From: Pseudomonas sp. W4I3
GTDB taxonomy: Bacteria; Pseudomonadota; Gammaproteobacteria; Pseudomonadales; Pseudomonadaceae
Reading direction: 5' to 3'
DNA length: 64,000 nt
Assembly (NCBI RefSeq): GCF_030816195.1
Contig: NZ_JAUSXS010000001.1
Span: 5,045,501-5,109,500, forward strand
Below are positions 41,793-48,979 of the stretch, in pieces; the stretch's first letter is position 1; every line of letters starts with the position of its first letter. The position numbers were made by a program, and so were the translations under genes. The notes below the pieces were generated by a model that saw only the letters and a list, made by a program, of their open reading frames with translations, did no database searches and was not told where the DNA came from.

Positions 41793-43277
41793 ATGGCCGA
41801 TAACCTGATCCAGAAGAAAGGCGAATCCACATGGTATTGCAGACTTGCTGTGCCTGCTGATGTCCGCGCCGCGATAGGAGGCAAGACCGTTCTCATTCGC
41901 TCACTACAGACCGGCCTACGATCCGAAGCCATGGAACGTCGCTTGGCGGTGCTGGCGGAATGGAAGGCGCAGATTGCGCAGGCCAGAGGGAAACGAGCAG
42001 CGCGGGGTGATGCTTGGAAAGAGCCGGTAGCAAACGTGGCTCACGGCTTCGCACAGGCCACACGCAAGCTCAAAACAGATGTTGCTCTTGGGGAAGCAGA
42101 GGAACCTTCTACTTTCGACACTGAGGAGGTAGCAGTACTATACCGAGGGCTGTTTGACGACTCACCAGAGGGTAAACAACGGCGGGAGAAGGCAGACCAG
42201 GTTTACATCATGACAGGGGTGGACGGCGAACTGGCTAACATCGACTTCGCTACAGAGATGGCGCCACAGCTCATGGCGAAGGTATTCGGTGTAACGCAAC
42301 AACTATCGCCAATCGAGGAGGCAGAGGCACGGCAGATATTCGCGAAGCCGGACGCTCACAAACCGAGGTCACCAATTACACCCGCCAGACTCAAAGCATA
42401 TCGAGAATTCCGGGAGAGCCGTGGGGGCGCTCCGAAACACGTGGACCAGCAGGTCGGCAAGATGGACAGACTCTCGACCTTTCTAAAAGAAGAGGAGCTA
42501 CCGCTTACCTTTGACACGGTGGATAAGTGGCTCAAGTCTTTGGATCGAGCGCCCGCGACATTAGCCCAGTACCTCATGGCAGGTACATCCTTTTGGAAGT
42601 GGGCAACAAAATACGATGCCGGGTGGCGCAGAGAGTTTCAGGATAAAGCTAACCCGTTCATGGCTCACGAGCTACCCCAGGGAGGAGGCTCTGAAATAGC
42701 AGGTTTGGACAGAGAGATATATACCCCTGAGGACGCCTGCAAGCTCCACCGGGCCGCATTGGAAAACGATGACAAGCCTCTCGCCGATCTGATCGCAATG
42801 GGCTGGTACACAGGCGCCAGGATCGAAGAGCTTTGCAGGTTGACCAAGGAAAGCGTAATCACCGTCGAGGGTATCCGGTGCTTTGACTTCCCTAAAAGCA
42901 AATCGAAGGCGAGCAAACGCGTCGTTCCCATCCATCCAAACTTACTACCGATCATAGACCGCCTCAGCGCCGCTAGCCTGGACGGGTTCCTGATTCCCAC
43001 TGACTCACAAGACCGTTACGGCAAACGTTCGCACGCAATCTCAAAAGCGTTCGGCAGACTCCGTACTACTGCTGGATTCTCGCGCCTGTATGTTTTTCAT
43101 GGCTTCCGCCACACAGTAGTTACCGCACTGATAAGAGCGGATGTATCGGACGCGCTGGCTAAGGAATTGGTTGGGCACGAGGTGGGGAATGTCACCCACG
43201 ATACATATTCAAAGGGTGCAAGCACGGCTCAGAAATTTGTAGCTATCAAGAAACTGCCCACCATCCCAAGCCATTAG
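41793..43277 (+). CDS. Tyrosine-family site-specific integrase
   Basis: Integrase of 494 aa for the island. N-terminal SAM-like/core-binding region (residues 1-320) and a C-terminal catalytic domain with the tyrosine recombinase set: TGARIEELC (Arg), KASKRVVPIH (Lys), HGFRHT (His-x-x-Arg), LVGHEVG (His) and the nucleophile in DTYSKG. The start is ATG 41793 (MADNLIQKKGES); the frame opens 11 codons earlier. It lies 110 bp from the att repeat, as island integrases commonly do, and all catalytic residues are present, so it may be active. Confidence 0.92.
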   Translation: MADNLIQKKGESTWYCRLAVPADVRAAIGGKTVLIRSLQTGLRSEAMERRLAVLAEWKAQIAQARGKRAARGDAWKEPVANVAHGFAQATRKLKTDVALGEAEEPSTFDTEEVAVLYRGLFDDSPEGKQRREKADQVYIMTGVDGELANIDFATEMAPQLMAKVFGVTQQLSPIEEAEARQIFAKPDAHKPRSPITPARLKAYREFRESRGGAPKHVDQQVGKMDRLSTFLKEEELPLTFDTVDKWLKSLDRAPATLAQYLMAGTSFWKWATKYDAGWRREFQDKANPFMAHELPQGGGSEIAGLDREIYTPEDACKLHRAALENDDKPLADLIAMGWYTGARIEELCRLTKESVITVEGIRCFDFPKSKSKASKRVVPIHPNLLPIIDRLSAASLDGFLIPTDSQDRYGKRSHAISKAFGRLRTTAGFSRLYVFHGFRHTVVTALIRADVSDALAKELVGHEVGNVTHDTYSKGASTAQKFVAIKKLPTIPSH

Positions 43278-43313
43278 CAGCTACGTCACTCGACGCAATT
43301 TCCTTTGCGGAAA

Positions 43314-43331
43314 GCTGTATGTACATACAGC
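43314..43331. promoter_or_regulatory. Candidate LexA (SOS) box
   Basis: GCTGTATGTACATACAGC is an 18-bp perfect palindrome and contains CTGT-N8-ACAG, the LexA consensus of Pseudomonas and E. coli, with an AT-rich core. Which gene it controls is unclear; it lies after the integrase stop, upstream of the repeat-protein and Cas2-like pair. Confidence 0.5.
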
Positions 43332-43552
43332 AAAAGAGATAGAAATCCGACGCGAAACTGATCGCCCCCCCCCCGCCCGTCAAAAAAATAGCTTTAGGCG
43401 AAAATTTTAGAAATTCAGTGATAAGTGGCTGAATGTAGTAAACATGCGGGTTCCAAGGGTGTTTCACGTGTTATACACATTCCACCCACAGAGTTACCCA
43501 CATGCAGCGCGTTGCTAAGCCCCCAAGAACGCACTATCTTGTGTTCAGACGC

Positions 43553-43574
43553 AAAAAAAACCCTATATGTAGGG
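43553..43574 (-). terminator. Minus-strand rho-independent terminator
   Basis: Stem CCCTA-TATG-TAGGG followed on the minus strand by a run of eight T (A8 on the plus strand at 43553-43560). No minus-strand gene is evident upstream of it, so it may end an unseen small RNA or a read-through transcript. Confidence 0.6.
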
Positions 43575-43809
43575 ATTTGCGTTAGCCGTGTCCTAGCATG
43601 GACAGGTAAGAAGGAAGCGGGTGATTACGCTTCGTTTTTGCGGACAGAACGTAATCACTCGCCCCTCAAGCCAACGGTTTGTTGTAACCCGACCTGAGAA
43701 TCGGCATTAGAGCGAATGCGTATCCCATCGTCAAATGATGGATTATGAAAACTGCTCAACGGTGCCTGTTCTCAGGCGGGCAACCCCACTGAAAATAGGT
43801 ACTACGATC

Positions 43810-44058
43810 ATGAGCAAAAACCCCAAGCAATCATCGCCGAAGGTCGCCACCCTGGCGTCTGAAACCCTTCGCGATCCTAACACCTCAGCCATTGCGAAAA
43901 GCTTTGCAGCGTCTGTGCTCTCCCAATCCTCTTCTGCAAAGGAGACAGGGAAAGCAATGGAGACGAAGGCCTCGCAGGTTCTGCAATCCGAGAAGTACAG
44001 CGATACCACGAAGACGCTCGCTGCGTCTGTCCTATCTCAATCTGAAAAATCGCGATAA
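43810..44058 (+). CDS. Small two-repeat protein of unknown function
   Basis: 82-residue protein (MSKNPKQSSPKVATLASETL...) made of two similar units of about 27 residues: SETLRDPNTSAIAKSFAASV then SQVLQSEKYSDTTKTLAASV, each followed by LSQS. The units are helical and polar, with no membrane segment or catalytic motif. It begins 11 bp before the end of the gap to the Cas2-like gene, which it immediately precedes; the two are probably co-transcribed. I do not recognise a described family function. Confidence 0.65.
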   Translation: MSKNPKQSSPKVATLASETLRDPNTSAIAKSFAASVLSQSSSAKETGKAMETKASQVLQSEKYSDTTKTLAASVLSQSEKSR

Positions 44059-44069
44059 GGAGAGACGAT

Positions 44070-44321
44070 ATGGCTCTGTACTTTTTGGAATATGACCTAC
44101 GAAAGCAACGAAATTATAAGCCCGTCTATGACGTGCTAGCGACATTTGGTGCTGTGCGCATCCTTGAGTCTCTGTGGTGCTTTAATCGCGAAAAAACTAA
44201 TGCAGCTGGCTTACGTGACTACTTCATGACACTTATAGATAACGATGACGGACTTATCGTTTCACAGGTGTCTGAGTGGGCGTCCTTCAACGTGAGAGGT
44301 TCGCCCAGTCAGCTGAAATGA
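44070..44321 (+). CDS. Cas2/VapD-like (SinR-type) small protein
   Basis: 83-residue protein with a beta-alpha-beta-beta-alpha-beta ferredoxin pattern. LYFLEYDLRKQRNYKPVYDV (strand 1, D9, helix 1), RILESLWCFNREK (strand 2) and LRDYFMTLIDNDDGLIVSQV (helix 2, strand 3) match the order of Cas2/VapD/SinR-like endoribonucleases, with the acidic residue D9 at the usual first-strand end. No cas1, no CRISPR repeats and no vapX-like toxin partner are nearby; the small repeat protein upstream (11 bp gap) is the only companion. It could be a toxin-like nuclease or a regulator. GGAGAG precedes the ATG. Confidence 0.7.
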   Translation: MALYFLEYDLRKQRNYKPVYDVLATFGAVRILESLWCFNREKTNAAGLRDYFMTLIDNDDGLIVSQVSEWASFNVRGSPSQLK

Positions 44322-44334
44322 AGCTGTGGAGTGG

Positions 44335-44355
44335 GCCCCTATGTAGGGGGCTCCT
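44335..44355 (+). terminator. Terminator after the Cas2-like gene
   Basis: GCCCCTA-tg-TAGGGGGC stem followed by TCCTTTCCT, 14 bp after the stop codon. Confidence 0.55.
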
Positions 44356-44416
44356 TTCCTCATAACCTTCCCCCGCCGCTCCAACAGGATCGCAACTCGA
44401 TAAGCGATCAGGTGCT

Positions 44417-44557
44417 ATGGCTGGAAAAATAATCAATAGGGCACGGCGACTTGCCCGAGTTGCTAAACAGACCTCAACAGGTCAAATGCAAACGGTTCTT
44501 GATTCAAAAATAAGTATGGTGCTGGGTGCCCTTAGGCTCGCTTCTGGCAGACGTTGA
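44417..44557 (+). CDS. Possible small basic protein
   Basis: A 46-codon open frame, MAGKIINRARRLARVAKQTS..., basic at its N-terminus. No convincing ribosome site is seen and no homology is recognised, so it may be chance. Confidence 0.25.
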   Translation: MAGKIINRARRLARVAKQTSTGQMQTVLDSKISMVLGALRLASGRR

Positions 44558-44590
44558 GCCGGGTGCCGCCCTAGGTATCAAGTGCAACGA

Positions 44591-44609
44591 AGCCCGCTCA
44601 AAGCGGGCT
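44591..44609 (-). terminator. Hairpin downstream of the recombinase gene
   Basis: AGCCCGC (44591-44597) pairs with GCGGGCT (44603-44609), 24 bp after the stop of the minus-strand recombinase gene. The T-run is weak. Confidence 0.45.
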
Positions 44610-44632
44610 CTGTGGGGCGCTACACGTCTACA

Positions 44633-45193
44633 TCAAACCTTGTTCCAATGTCTCTTGATGGTTGGCAAGCTCATCTTGAGTTCCACTGCTGCCTGAGCCT
44701 GTGTCAGCCCTTTAGCCTTGAGCTTCTGCACTGCCTCCGTAGTGTCTACAGCCACTGGACGACCACCTTTCTTGGAAGAGCGTGCAAGCCCTTCCCGTGT
44801 CCGCTCCCTGATGCGGTCACGCTCAAAGGCTGCAACCGCTGCTAACACGGTTAGCTGTAGCTTCCCGGCTGCACTGGTGAGGTCTACGCCATCTAGGTCC
44901 ATGCTGCGAACGTGGATGCCCACAGTGGCGAGGTGGGACACAGTAGCCAGCACATCCTGTACGTCCCGCCCTAGTCGATCCAACTTCAACACCACGAGCG
45001 TATCGCCTGCCTCCATGCGTTCGGCCATCTTACTGAACTGAGGACGCTGTAGAGCTGGAACGCCCCCGCTAATCTGCTCAGAAAACCAGCGAGCAGGCTT
45101 GATATCAAAACCGTTGGAGGTGAGAGCCACCAATTGGTTGTCGGTGTTTTGCTCTGTCGTACTGACACGACCATATCCAAACAGACGGCTCAT
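44633..45193 (-). CDS. Serine recombinase (resolvase/invertase family)
   Basis: Resolvase of 186 aa. The catalytic serine lies in FGYGRVSTTEQ, conserved arginines in LVVLKLDRLGRDVQD, and the long E helix around TVLAAVAAFERDRIRERTREG. A C-terminal helix-turn-helix (GLTQAQAAVELKMSLPTIKRHW) binds DNA. The size fits Tn3-type resolvases or Hin-type invertases. Upstream, nested inverted repeats at 45223-45325 look like a res/crossover site. No transposase gene accompanies it. Confidence 0.9.
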   Translation of the reverse strand: MSRLFGYGRVSTTEQNTDNQLVALTSNGFDIKPARWFSEQISGGVPALQRPQFSKMAERMEAGDTLVVLKLDRLGRDVQDVLATVSHLATVGIHVRSMDLDGVDLTSAAGKLQLTVLAAVAAFERDRIRERTREGLARSSKKGGRPVAVDTTEAVQKLKAKGLTQAQAAVELKMSLPTIKRHWNKV

Positions 45194-45222
45194 TTGCTCC
45201 CCTCCTAGGGATCAACAATGGA

Positions 45223-45325
45223 GGGATCATAATGATAAGGTATCATAAACCTGTAAACCCATATTTGATGATACCAGTGTAACCACCCGATGGGCGGTAT
45301 CGTTTAACGGTCGTTTGATGATCCC
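45223..45325. promoter_or_regulatory. Candidate res/crossover site of the serine recombinase
   Basis: Two nested inverted repeats: outer GGGATCAT (45223-45230) with ATGATCCC (45318-45325), inner GGTATCAT (45239-45246) with ATGATACC (45268-45275), plus GGTATCG near 45296. Such paired sites of about 8 bp upstream of the recombinase gene are typical of resolvase subsites. Confidence 0.5.
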
Positions 45326-45472
45326 ATCCACATCCCACTCCGCCGCCCTTCTTGACTTATGGCAGATTGCCGCTACTTATGTCAGGCGGGTGGGACTTCT
45401 CATCCGCGTGGTCAATGGGACGGCTTACTGCATCCATTGAATAGCCCGCATCGCCAACGAAAAGGACAGCAC

Positions 45473-45601
45473 ATGTTTACCGACATCAAGCCAGGCCCCA
45501 AACCAGCACGAGAAGATGGCAAGGACGACAGAAGGCACCACGTAAACCCTGAAACCAAGCCTAAGCACCCGACGCTTCCAGTACACAAGCCTACCAAGTA
45601 G
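45473..45601 (+). CDS. Small hypothetical protein
   Basis: 42-residue, charged, proline-rich product (MFTDIKPGPKPAREDGKDDR...) with AAGGA 6 nt upstream of ATG 45473. An upstream extension of 38 codons has no site. Nothing recognisable; a disordered peptide. Confidence 0.4.
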   Translation: MFTDIKPGPKPAREDGKDDRRHHVNPETKPKHPTLPVHKPTK

Positions 45602-45994
45602 TACGTTAGAACCTGCTGTACACAGTGGAGCTACCAGACTCGTTGCCGTCGACGAACTTGGCCTGCTCCACTGTTCGAGGTGAGGGCCATCCTCGGTAGC
45701 GATGCCGAAATCCTAGACCATTGGCGAGCTATCCGGGGCTGGGTGTTGCCGTCCGGTGGAAAACCGGTGATTCCGGCCCAGAATCGGCATTCTCGTGCTA
45801 AAACCTCGATCTGATCGCAGCCACGGGAAAAAGCTTAACCACTCCCCTCACAAGCCACGGAAACACTGGACTCCAGCCCGACCGTCGTAGAACTCCGTTC
45901 TGGGGAGAGCGCTTCAAGTGGAAGGTTTCCATGGGGTTTCAGTGAGGCTTTCCGAGGAGTAGAAGCTTACTCCCCGGACTACCACCAAACTCAG
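45602..45994. other. Gap without a supported gene
   Basis: 393 bp between the small ORF and the minus-strand ferredoxin-like gene. I see only short frames on both strands and no repeat, promoter or RNA fold that I could defend. Confidence 0.5.
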
Positions 45995-46303
45995 CTACAG
46001 TGCAAAAACACCGTAGGTACCGTGCTTCTTCTTGACGATTCGGGCAATCGCGCCAGCGTTGCCAATCTGAGCAACGTAAGTTATCTCATCTGGCTTGTAG
46101 CCTTCGGCACCCGCCAACAGTATGTCACTGATGTTGCTAGCCACCTCGGAAAACCCAAGCTGATCCTTGTGCTCGTAGGTTATGGTCCAGACCGTATCCA
46201 CGCCAGCCTGCTTTTTCCAATACTTACCTTCGAGGTATTTATAGAAATCAGCCCGTTGGTCTTCTGCGTTTACGAAATCAAGAGACAGCAGCACATGGAG
46301 CAT
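45995..46303 (-). CDS. Small ferredoxin-fold-like protein (possibly Cas2-like)
   Basis: 102-residue protein (MLHVLLSLDFVNAEDQR...). Predicted order strand (LHVLLSLDF), helix (AEDQRADFYKYLEG), strand (DTVWTITYE), helix (FSEVASNISDILLAGAEGY), strand (ITYVAQIGN) is the same as in Cas2/SinR-like proteins, but motif-level similarity is weak. The start at 46303 follows AGGG; a longer frame adds ten residues. No partner gene on the same strand. Function unknown. Confidence 0.5.
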   Translation of the reverse strand: MLHVLLSLDFVNAEDQRADFYKYLEGKYWKKQAGVDTVWTITYEHKDQLGFSEVASNISDILLAGAEGYKPDEITYVAQIGNAGAIARIVKKKHGTYGVFAL

Positions 46304-46448
46304 TCGGTAATTCCCTTTATAGACTGCCCACAACGCGTGGAATCAGTTCGCCACTAGCATGGCAGGAAGGTTAGGCTGAGGGCAATGCCGTAATGACGAA
46401 TGAACGTGTCTCGGCTTGCATGGCCCCATAGACCAAGGAGAGTAAACA

Positions 46449-47318
46449 ATGGAAAGGATAGACAAAGAGTTCTTAAGGCGATTGGATGACGAGTTGATGA
46501 ATGAGGGCCTGAGCCTGCATCAACGCCCCTTTCATGTTGTTGCAGAGTGGATGAAGAAAAACAACATAAAAAGTAACTTTCTAGATGAGCGAATTTGGAT
46601 GCCGCTCATGGAAGACTATCGGGCCCTATACCCCAGCGGGGATTTTTCAATACCGGGTCTTGTAGATGCCGGGGTTGCAATCCGTGACACAATGTATCCA
46701 GCCAGGGTGAATGTTGGATTTGGAACATTTGGCGTAACTCCTCTAGACTTAATTGAAATCTCCAAAGCTGAGCTGGATAACACTTTCAAACACTACCCCG
46801 AACTAGGCTGGAAGGCACTTTACAGCGCCTGCGACCTTTGGGATCTAGCTTATGGAGTAGATGATTTACGATTTGAAGATAGTGCAGCAGTTCAACACCT
46901 GAACAATGCGAAGTCAGCTATTTCATCAACCGCACGCACGCTTTTTCAAGCTACAGACACAGACTCTGCAATACAGACTTGTTGCTTGGCTGCCGAACTG
47001 GCTATGAAAGGTGCACTGCTGCGACTTGGAGTAGATGAAAAAGAAGTGAGGAAGCTAAATCACAATCTGGTAGCGCTCTCAGAGAGCCTAGTGAAATACT
47101 ACTCAAACAGCAACGATGATCGTTTACTTGAAGCAAGCAAGGGCTTCCCGAATTACGTAAACAGTCGGTATTCTGACCATGGACTGACTAGAGTGCAACT
47201 CATGTCATTGGCAATGAGAGCGCTATTCATCGCCGCTGAAGCAGTCCGCAGGATCACTGACAGAAATCTAGCAGGACAAGTTGAAGCGAGCGAGAGAGTA
47301 CCTCGACCACTATTATAG
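46449..47318 (+). CDS. HEPN-like domain protein
   Basis: 289 aa, low-GC. The N-terminal part (residues 1-150) is not recognised. The C-terminal part from about residue 155 is all helical, with SAIQTCCLAAELAMKGALL, KLNHNLVALSESLVKYY and a last helix RALFIAAEAVRRITDRN, which resembles a HEPN domain. The canonical R-x4-6-H is not clear: the nearest is KLNHNL. HEPN proteins are often RNases in toxin or defence systems. A good ribosome site (AAGGAGAGTAAACA) precedes ATG 46449. It is not clearly paired with an MNT-type nucleotidyltransferase. Confidence 0.55.
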   Translation: MERIDKEFLRRLDDELMNEGLSLHQRPFHVVAEWMKKNNIKSNFLDERIWMPLMEDYRALYPSGDFSIPGLVDAGVAIRDTMYPARVNVGFGTFGVTPLDLIEISKAELDNTFKHYPELGWKALYSACDLWDLAYGVDDLRFEDSAAVQHLNNAKSAISSTARTLFQATDTDSAIQTCCLAAELAMKGALLRLGVDEKEVRKLNHNLVALSESLVKYYSNSNDDRLLEASKGFPNYVNSRYSDHGLTRVQLMSLAMRALFIAAEAVRRITDRNLAGQVEASERVPRPLL

Positions 47319-47370
47319 AACGCCAATACACCATCTTTACCACATTGGTCTTTTCAACTCTCTGCCGCTG

Positions 47371-47982
47371 TTACCAGGGCAGAGGGTTGTCACACTCGAC
47401 AACAGCCCGCCGCTTGATTACAGGGGCAGCAATATCTGGTACTTCACCCAACAACTGTATGCGCTTATGCACGACTACAGGAGCTTGTGGCGGAGTATCT
47501 GTATACGCCTCAAGTGGCACATCTTCAAATACGTGGACCAGCTCGCTTGTAAGCTCCTGAGAGGCGATTACAGGAGTATCTAGCCCACCGCCCAAGATAG
47601 GAGTAGCAACGTCGTCACTCACCCTGATAGAGCTTGTAGGGGCCTTGCCGACACACACTTGAAGTGGAGCTAGGATCTTGTATCTATTACTGCGAATAAA
47701 CCCTCTTCCTTTCTGGCATTCAACTTCGATGTAACCATGCTGTGCCAGCTTGGCGATAAAGCGCTTCACTGTACTTGGATCACATCCAGTTGCTGCTGCA
47801 ATATCATGTTGGTTATCGAACCAGTCATTGCCAAGTGAGCGAAAGAAGCGATAGCGGCTTTCCATCCATACCCACATGTTCTTTTGATCGCCTGTAAGCA
47901 TGAAGGATTCACCAGTTGTCTTACTTACCCAATGTGTAGCACGTAGCATTTCATGTGTGATTTGGAAAAATTGTTCGGTCAT
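47371..47982 (-). CDS. Helix-turn-helix DNA-binding protein of the island
   Basis: 203 aa, starting MTEQFFQITHEML (ATG 47982 after GAGGAATGCG); a long upstream frame belongs to non-coding sequence. A winged-helix region lies around WFDNQHDIAAATGCDPSTVK and RFIAKLAQHGYIEVECQKG, resembling replication or transcription regulators of mobile elements (MarR-like or RepA N-terminal type). The C-terminal 90 residues look disordered. It faces the HEPN-like gene convergently. Confidence 0.65.
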   Translation of the reverse strand: MTEQFFQITHEMLRATHWVSKTTGESFMLTGDQKNMWVWMESRYRFFRSLGNDWFDNQHDIAAATGCDPSTVKRFIAKLAQHGYIEVECQKGRGFIRSNRYKILAPLQVCVGKAPTSSIRVSDDVATPILGGGLDTPVIASQELTSELVHVFEDVPLEAYTDTPPQAPVVVHKRIQLLGEVPDIAAPVIKRRAVVECDNPLPW

Positions 47983-48114
47983 CGCATTCCTCGTATGTAT
48001 TTTCAAAGGCTCTTGATATGTTCTAGGAACTTGGATTCTTCCAATGCTCCTGTTCGATACAGCGCTATCATTTCGATCATGTGAGCAACGCGAGCTGCTG
48101 CACTTGGGAATCCG

Positions 48115-48667
48115 GTGACCAGGTTCTGCACCATCGACCTCAAGATAAGGATCATTCACAAGTACCTGCGCAGCCTGGGGCTTTCTACCGAGGAAGCGCC
48201 GGTCGACATGATGACTGGCATCCGTGCAGATGAGCCTCACCGGGTGGCAAAGATTCGAACTCGAAAAAGCATCAGCGAAAGCAAATGGGCGTCAATGGTG
48301 ATGCCTTTGGCTGATGCCGGTGTTGGCGTGCAGGACGTGACGGATTTTTGGGCAAACCAGCCGTTTGACCTGATGTTGACCACCATCAACGGCCGCACTC
48401 TTGAAGGCAACTGCGACCTTTGTTTCCTCAAAGGTGCCCAACAGGTCTATTTGATCATCGCCAGCGACCTTGGGCACGCCTGTGCGCAAAGGCGAATGAT
48501 GGGCCAAGCAGGAACGGGAAGTGGTATCCACGGGGGAATTTACCGGCGACGGCGCCCGCTTCCGCTTCGACCGCCCCAGCTACCAACAAATGCTTGAGTA
48601 CTCCGACACTCAATTCGACATGTTTGCCGACCACGACGAGGCTATTGCCTGTTTCTGCGGCGATTGA
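48115..48667 (+). pseudogene. Degraded phage PAPS reductase-like gene
   Basis: Remnant of a phage-type phosphoadenosine-phosphosulfate-reductase-like (PP-loop) gene. Recognisable parts: RFCTIDLKIR, GIRADEPHRVAKIR, PLADAGVGVQDVTDFW, LPTING-like TTINGRTLEGNCDLCFLKG, then, in another frame, REVVSTGEFTGDGARFRFDR and ACFCGD at the stop (48667). The N-terminal PP-loop half is missing, and one base appears lost at about 48490-48500 (AATGATGG against an expected G more). It sits just upstream of a small CxxC gene and the second integrase, the usual phage neighbours. Confidence 0.75.
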
Positions 48668-48676
48668 GGACATCCC

Positions 48677-48886
48677 ATGAACAACGATAAATGCTTCCCC
48701 TGGAACCTCGACCTGACGGGCGTCTGTGACCAATGCAACAGATCCCGTGCCCACGGCAACCACCAGAAGTGCAGCAAGGCACGCCAGGCGGCCAACGCCA
48801 AGCGTCGGGCGGAGGAGGCCCAAGCCGGGGTCACACCGGCACCTAGAAAAAGTGCCAGCCTGTTCTGGTTACTTCGCCAGCAGTGA
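48677..48886 (+). CDS. Small phage protein with CxxC motif
   Basis: 69 residues (MNNDKCFPWNLDLTGVCDQC...). GAGGACATCCC precedes the ATG. A possible zinc knuckle is formed by CDQCN with a later HQKC; the C-terminal part is basic (KARQAANAKRRAEE). It is often found downstream of PAPS-reductase-like genes in Pseudomonas phages; function unknown. Confidence 0.6.
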   Translation: MNNDKCFPWNLDLTGVCDQCNRSRAHGNHQKCSKARQAANAKRRAEEAQAGVTPAPRKSASLFWLLRQQ

Positions 48887-48979
48887 TCGGCAACACTAAA
48901 CCCGCAATACATCAGGCACGGCGACGGGCCTTTTTTCTTCCTGTTGGAAGAATCTTCAATACATCGCGTGGGGACGCAT

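Larger units (their letters stand above)
43278..43809. other. Gap after the integrase: no supported gene, C10 tract
   Basis: This 532-bp gap holds a palindromic LexA-like box (43314-43331), a run of ten C (43365-43374) and a minus-strand terminator (43553-43574). A 90-codon frame from 43425 has no Shine-Dalgarno and no family resemblance, so it is not called. Confidence 0.6.

Noticed and set aside
43471..43502. TTATACACA and TTACCCACA as DnaA boxes of an origin
   Set aside because: Two loose matches without an AT-rich unwinding region or replication gene beside them.
43425..43697. 90-codon open frame after the SOS-like box
   Set aside because: GTG start without a Shine-Dalgarno, irregular composition, no recognisable motif; not strong enough to annotate.
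44070..44321. CRISPR-Cas locus suggested by the Cas2-like protein
   Set aside because: No regularly spaced repeats, cas1 or other cas genes anywhere in the window.
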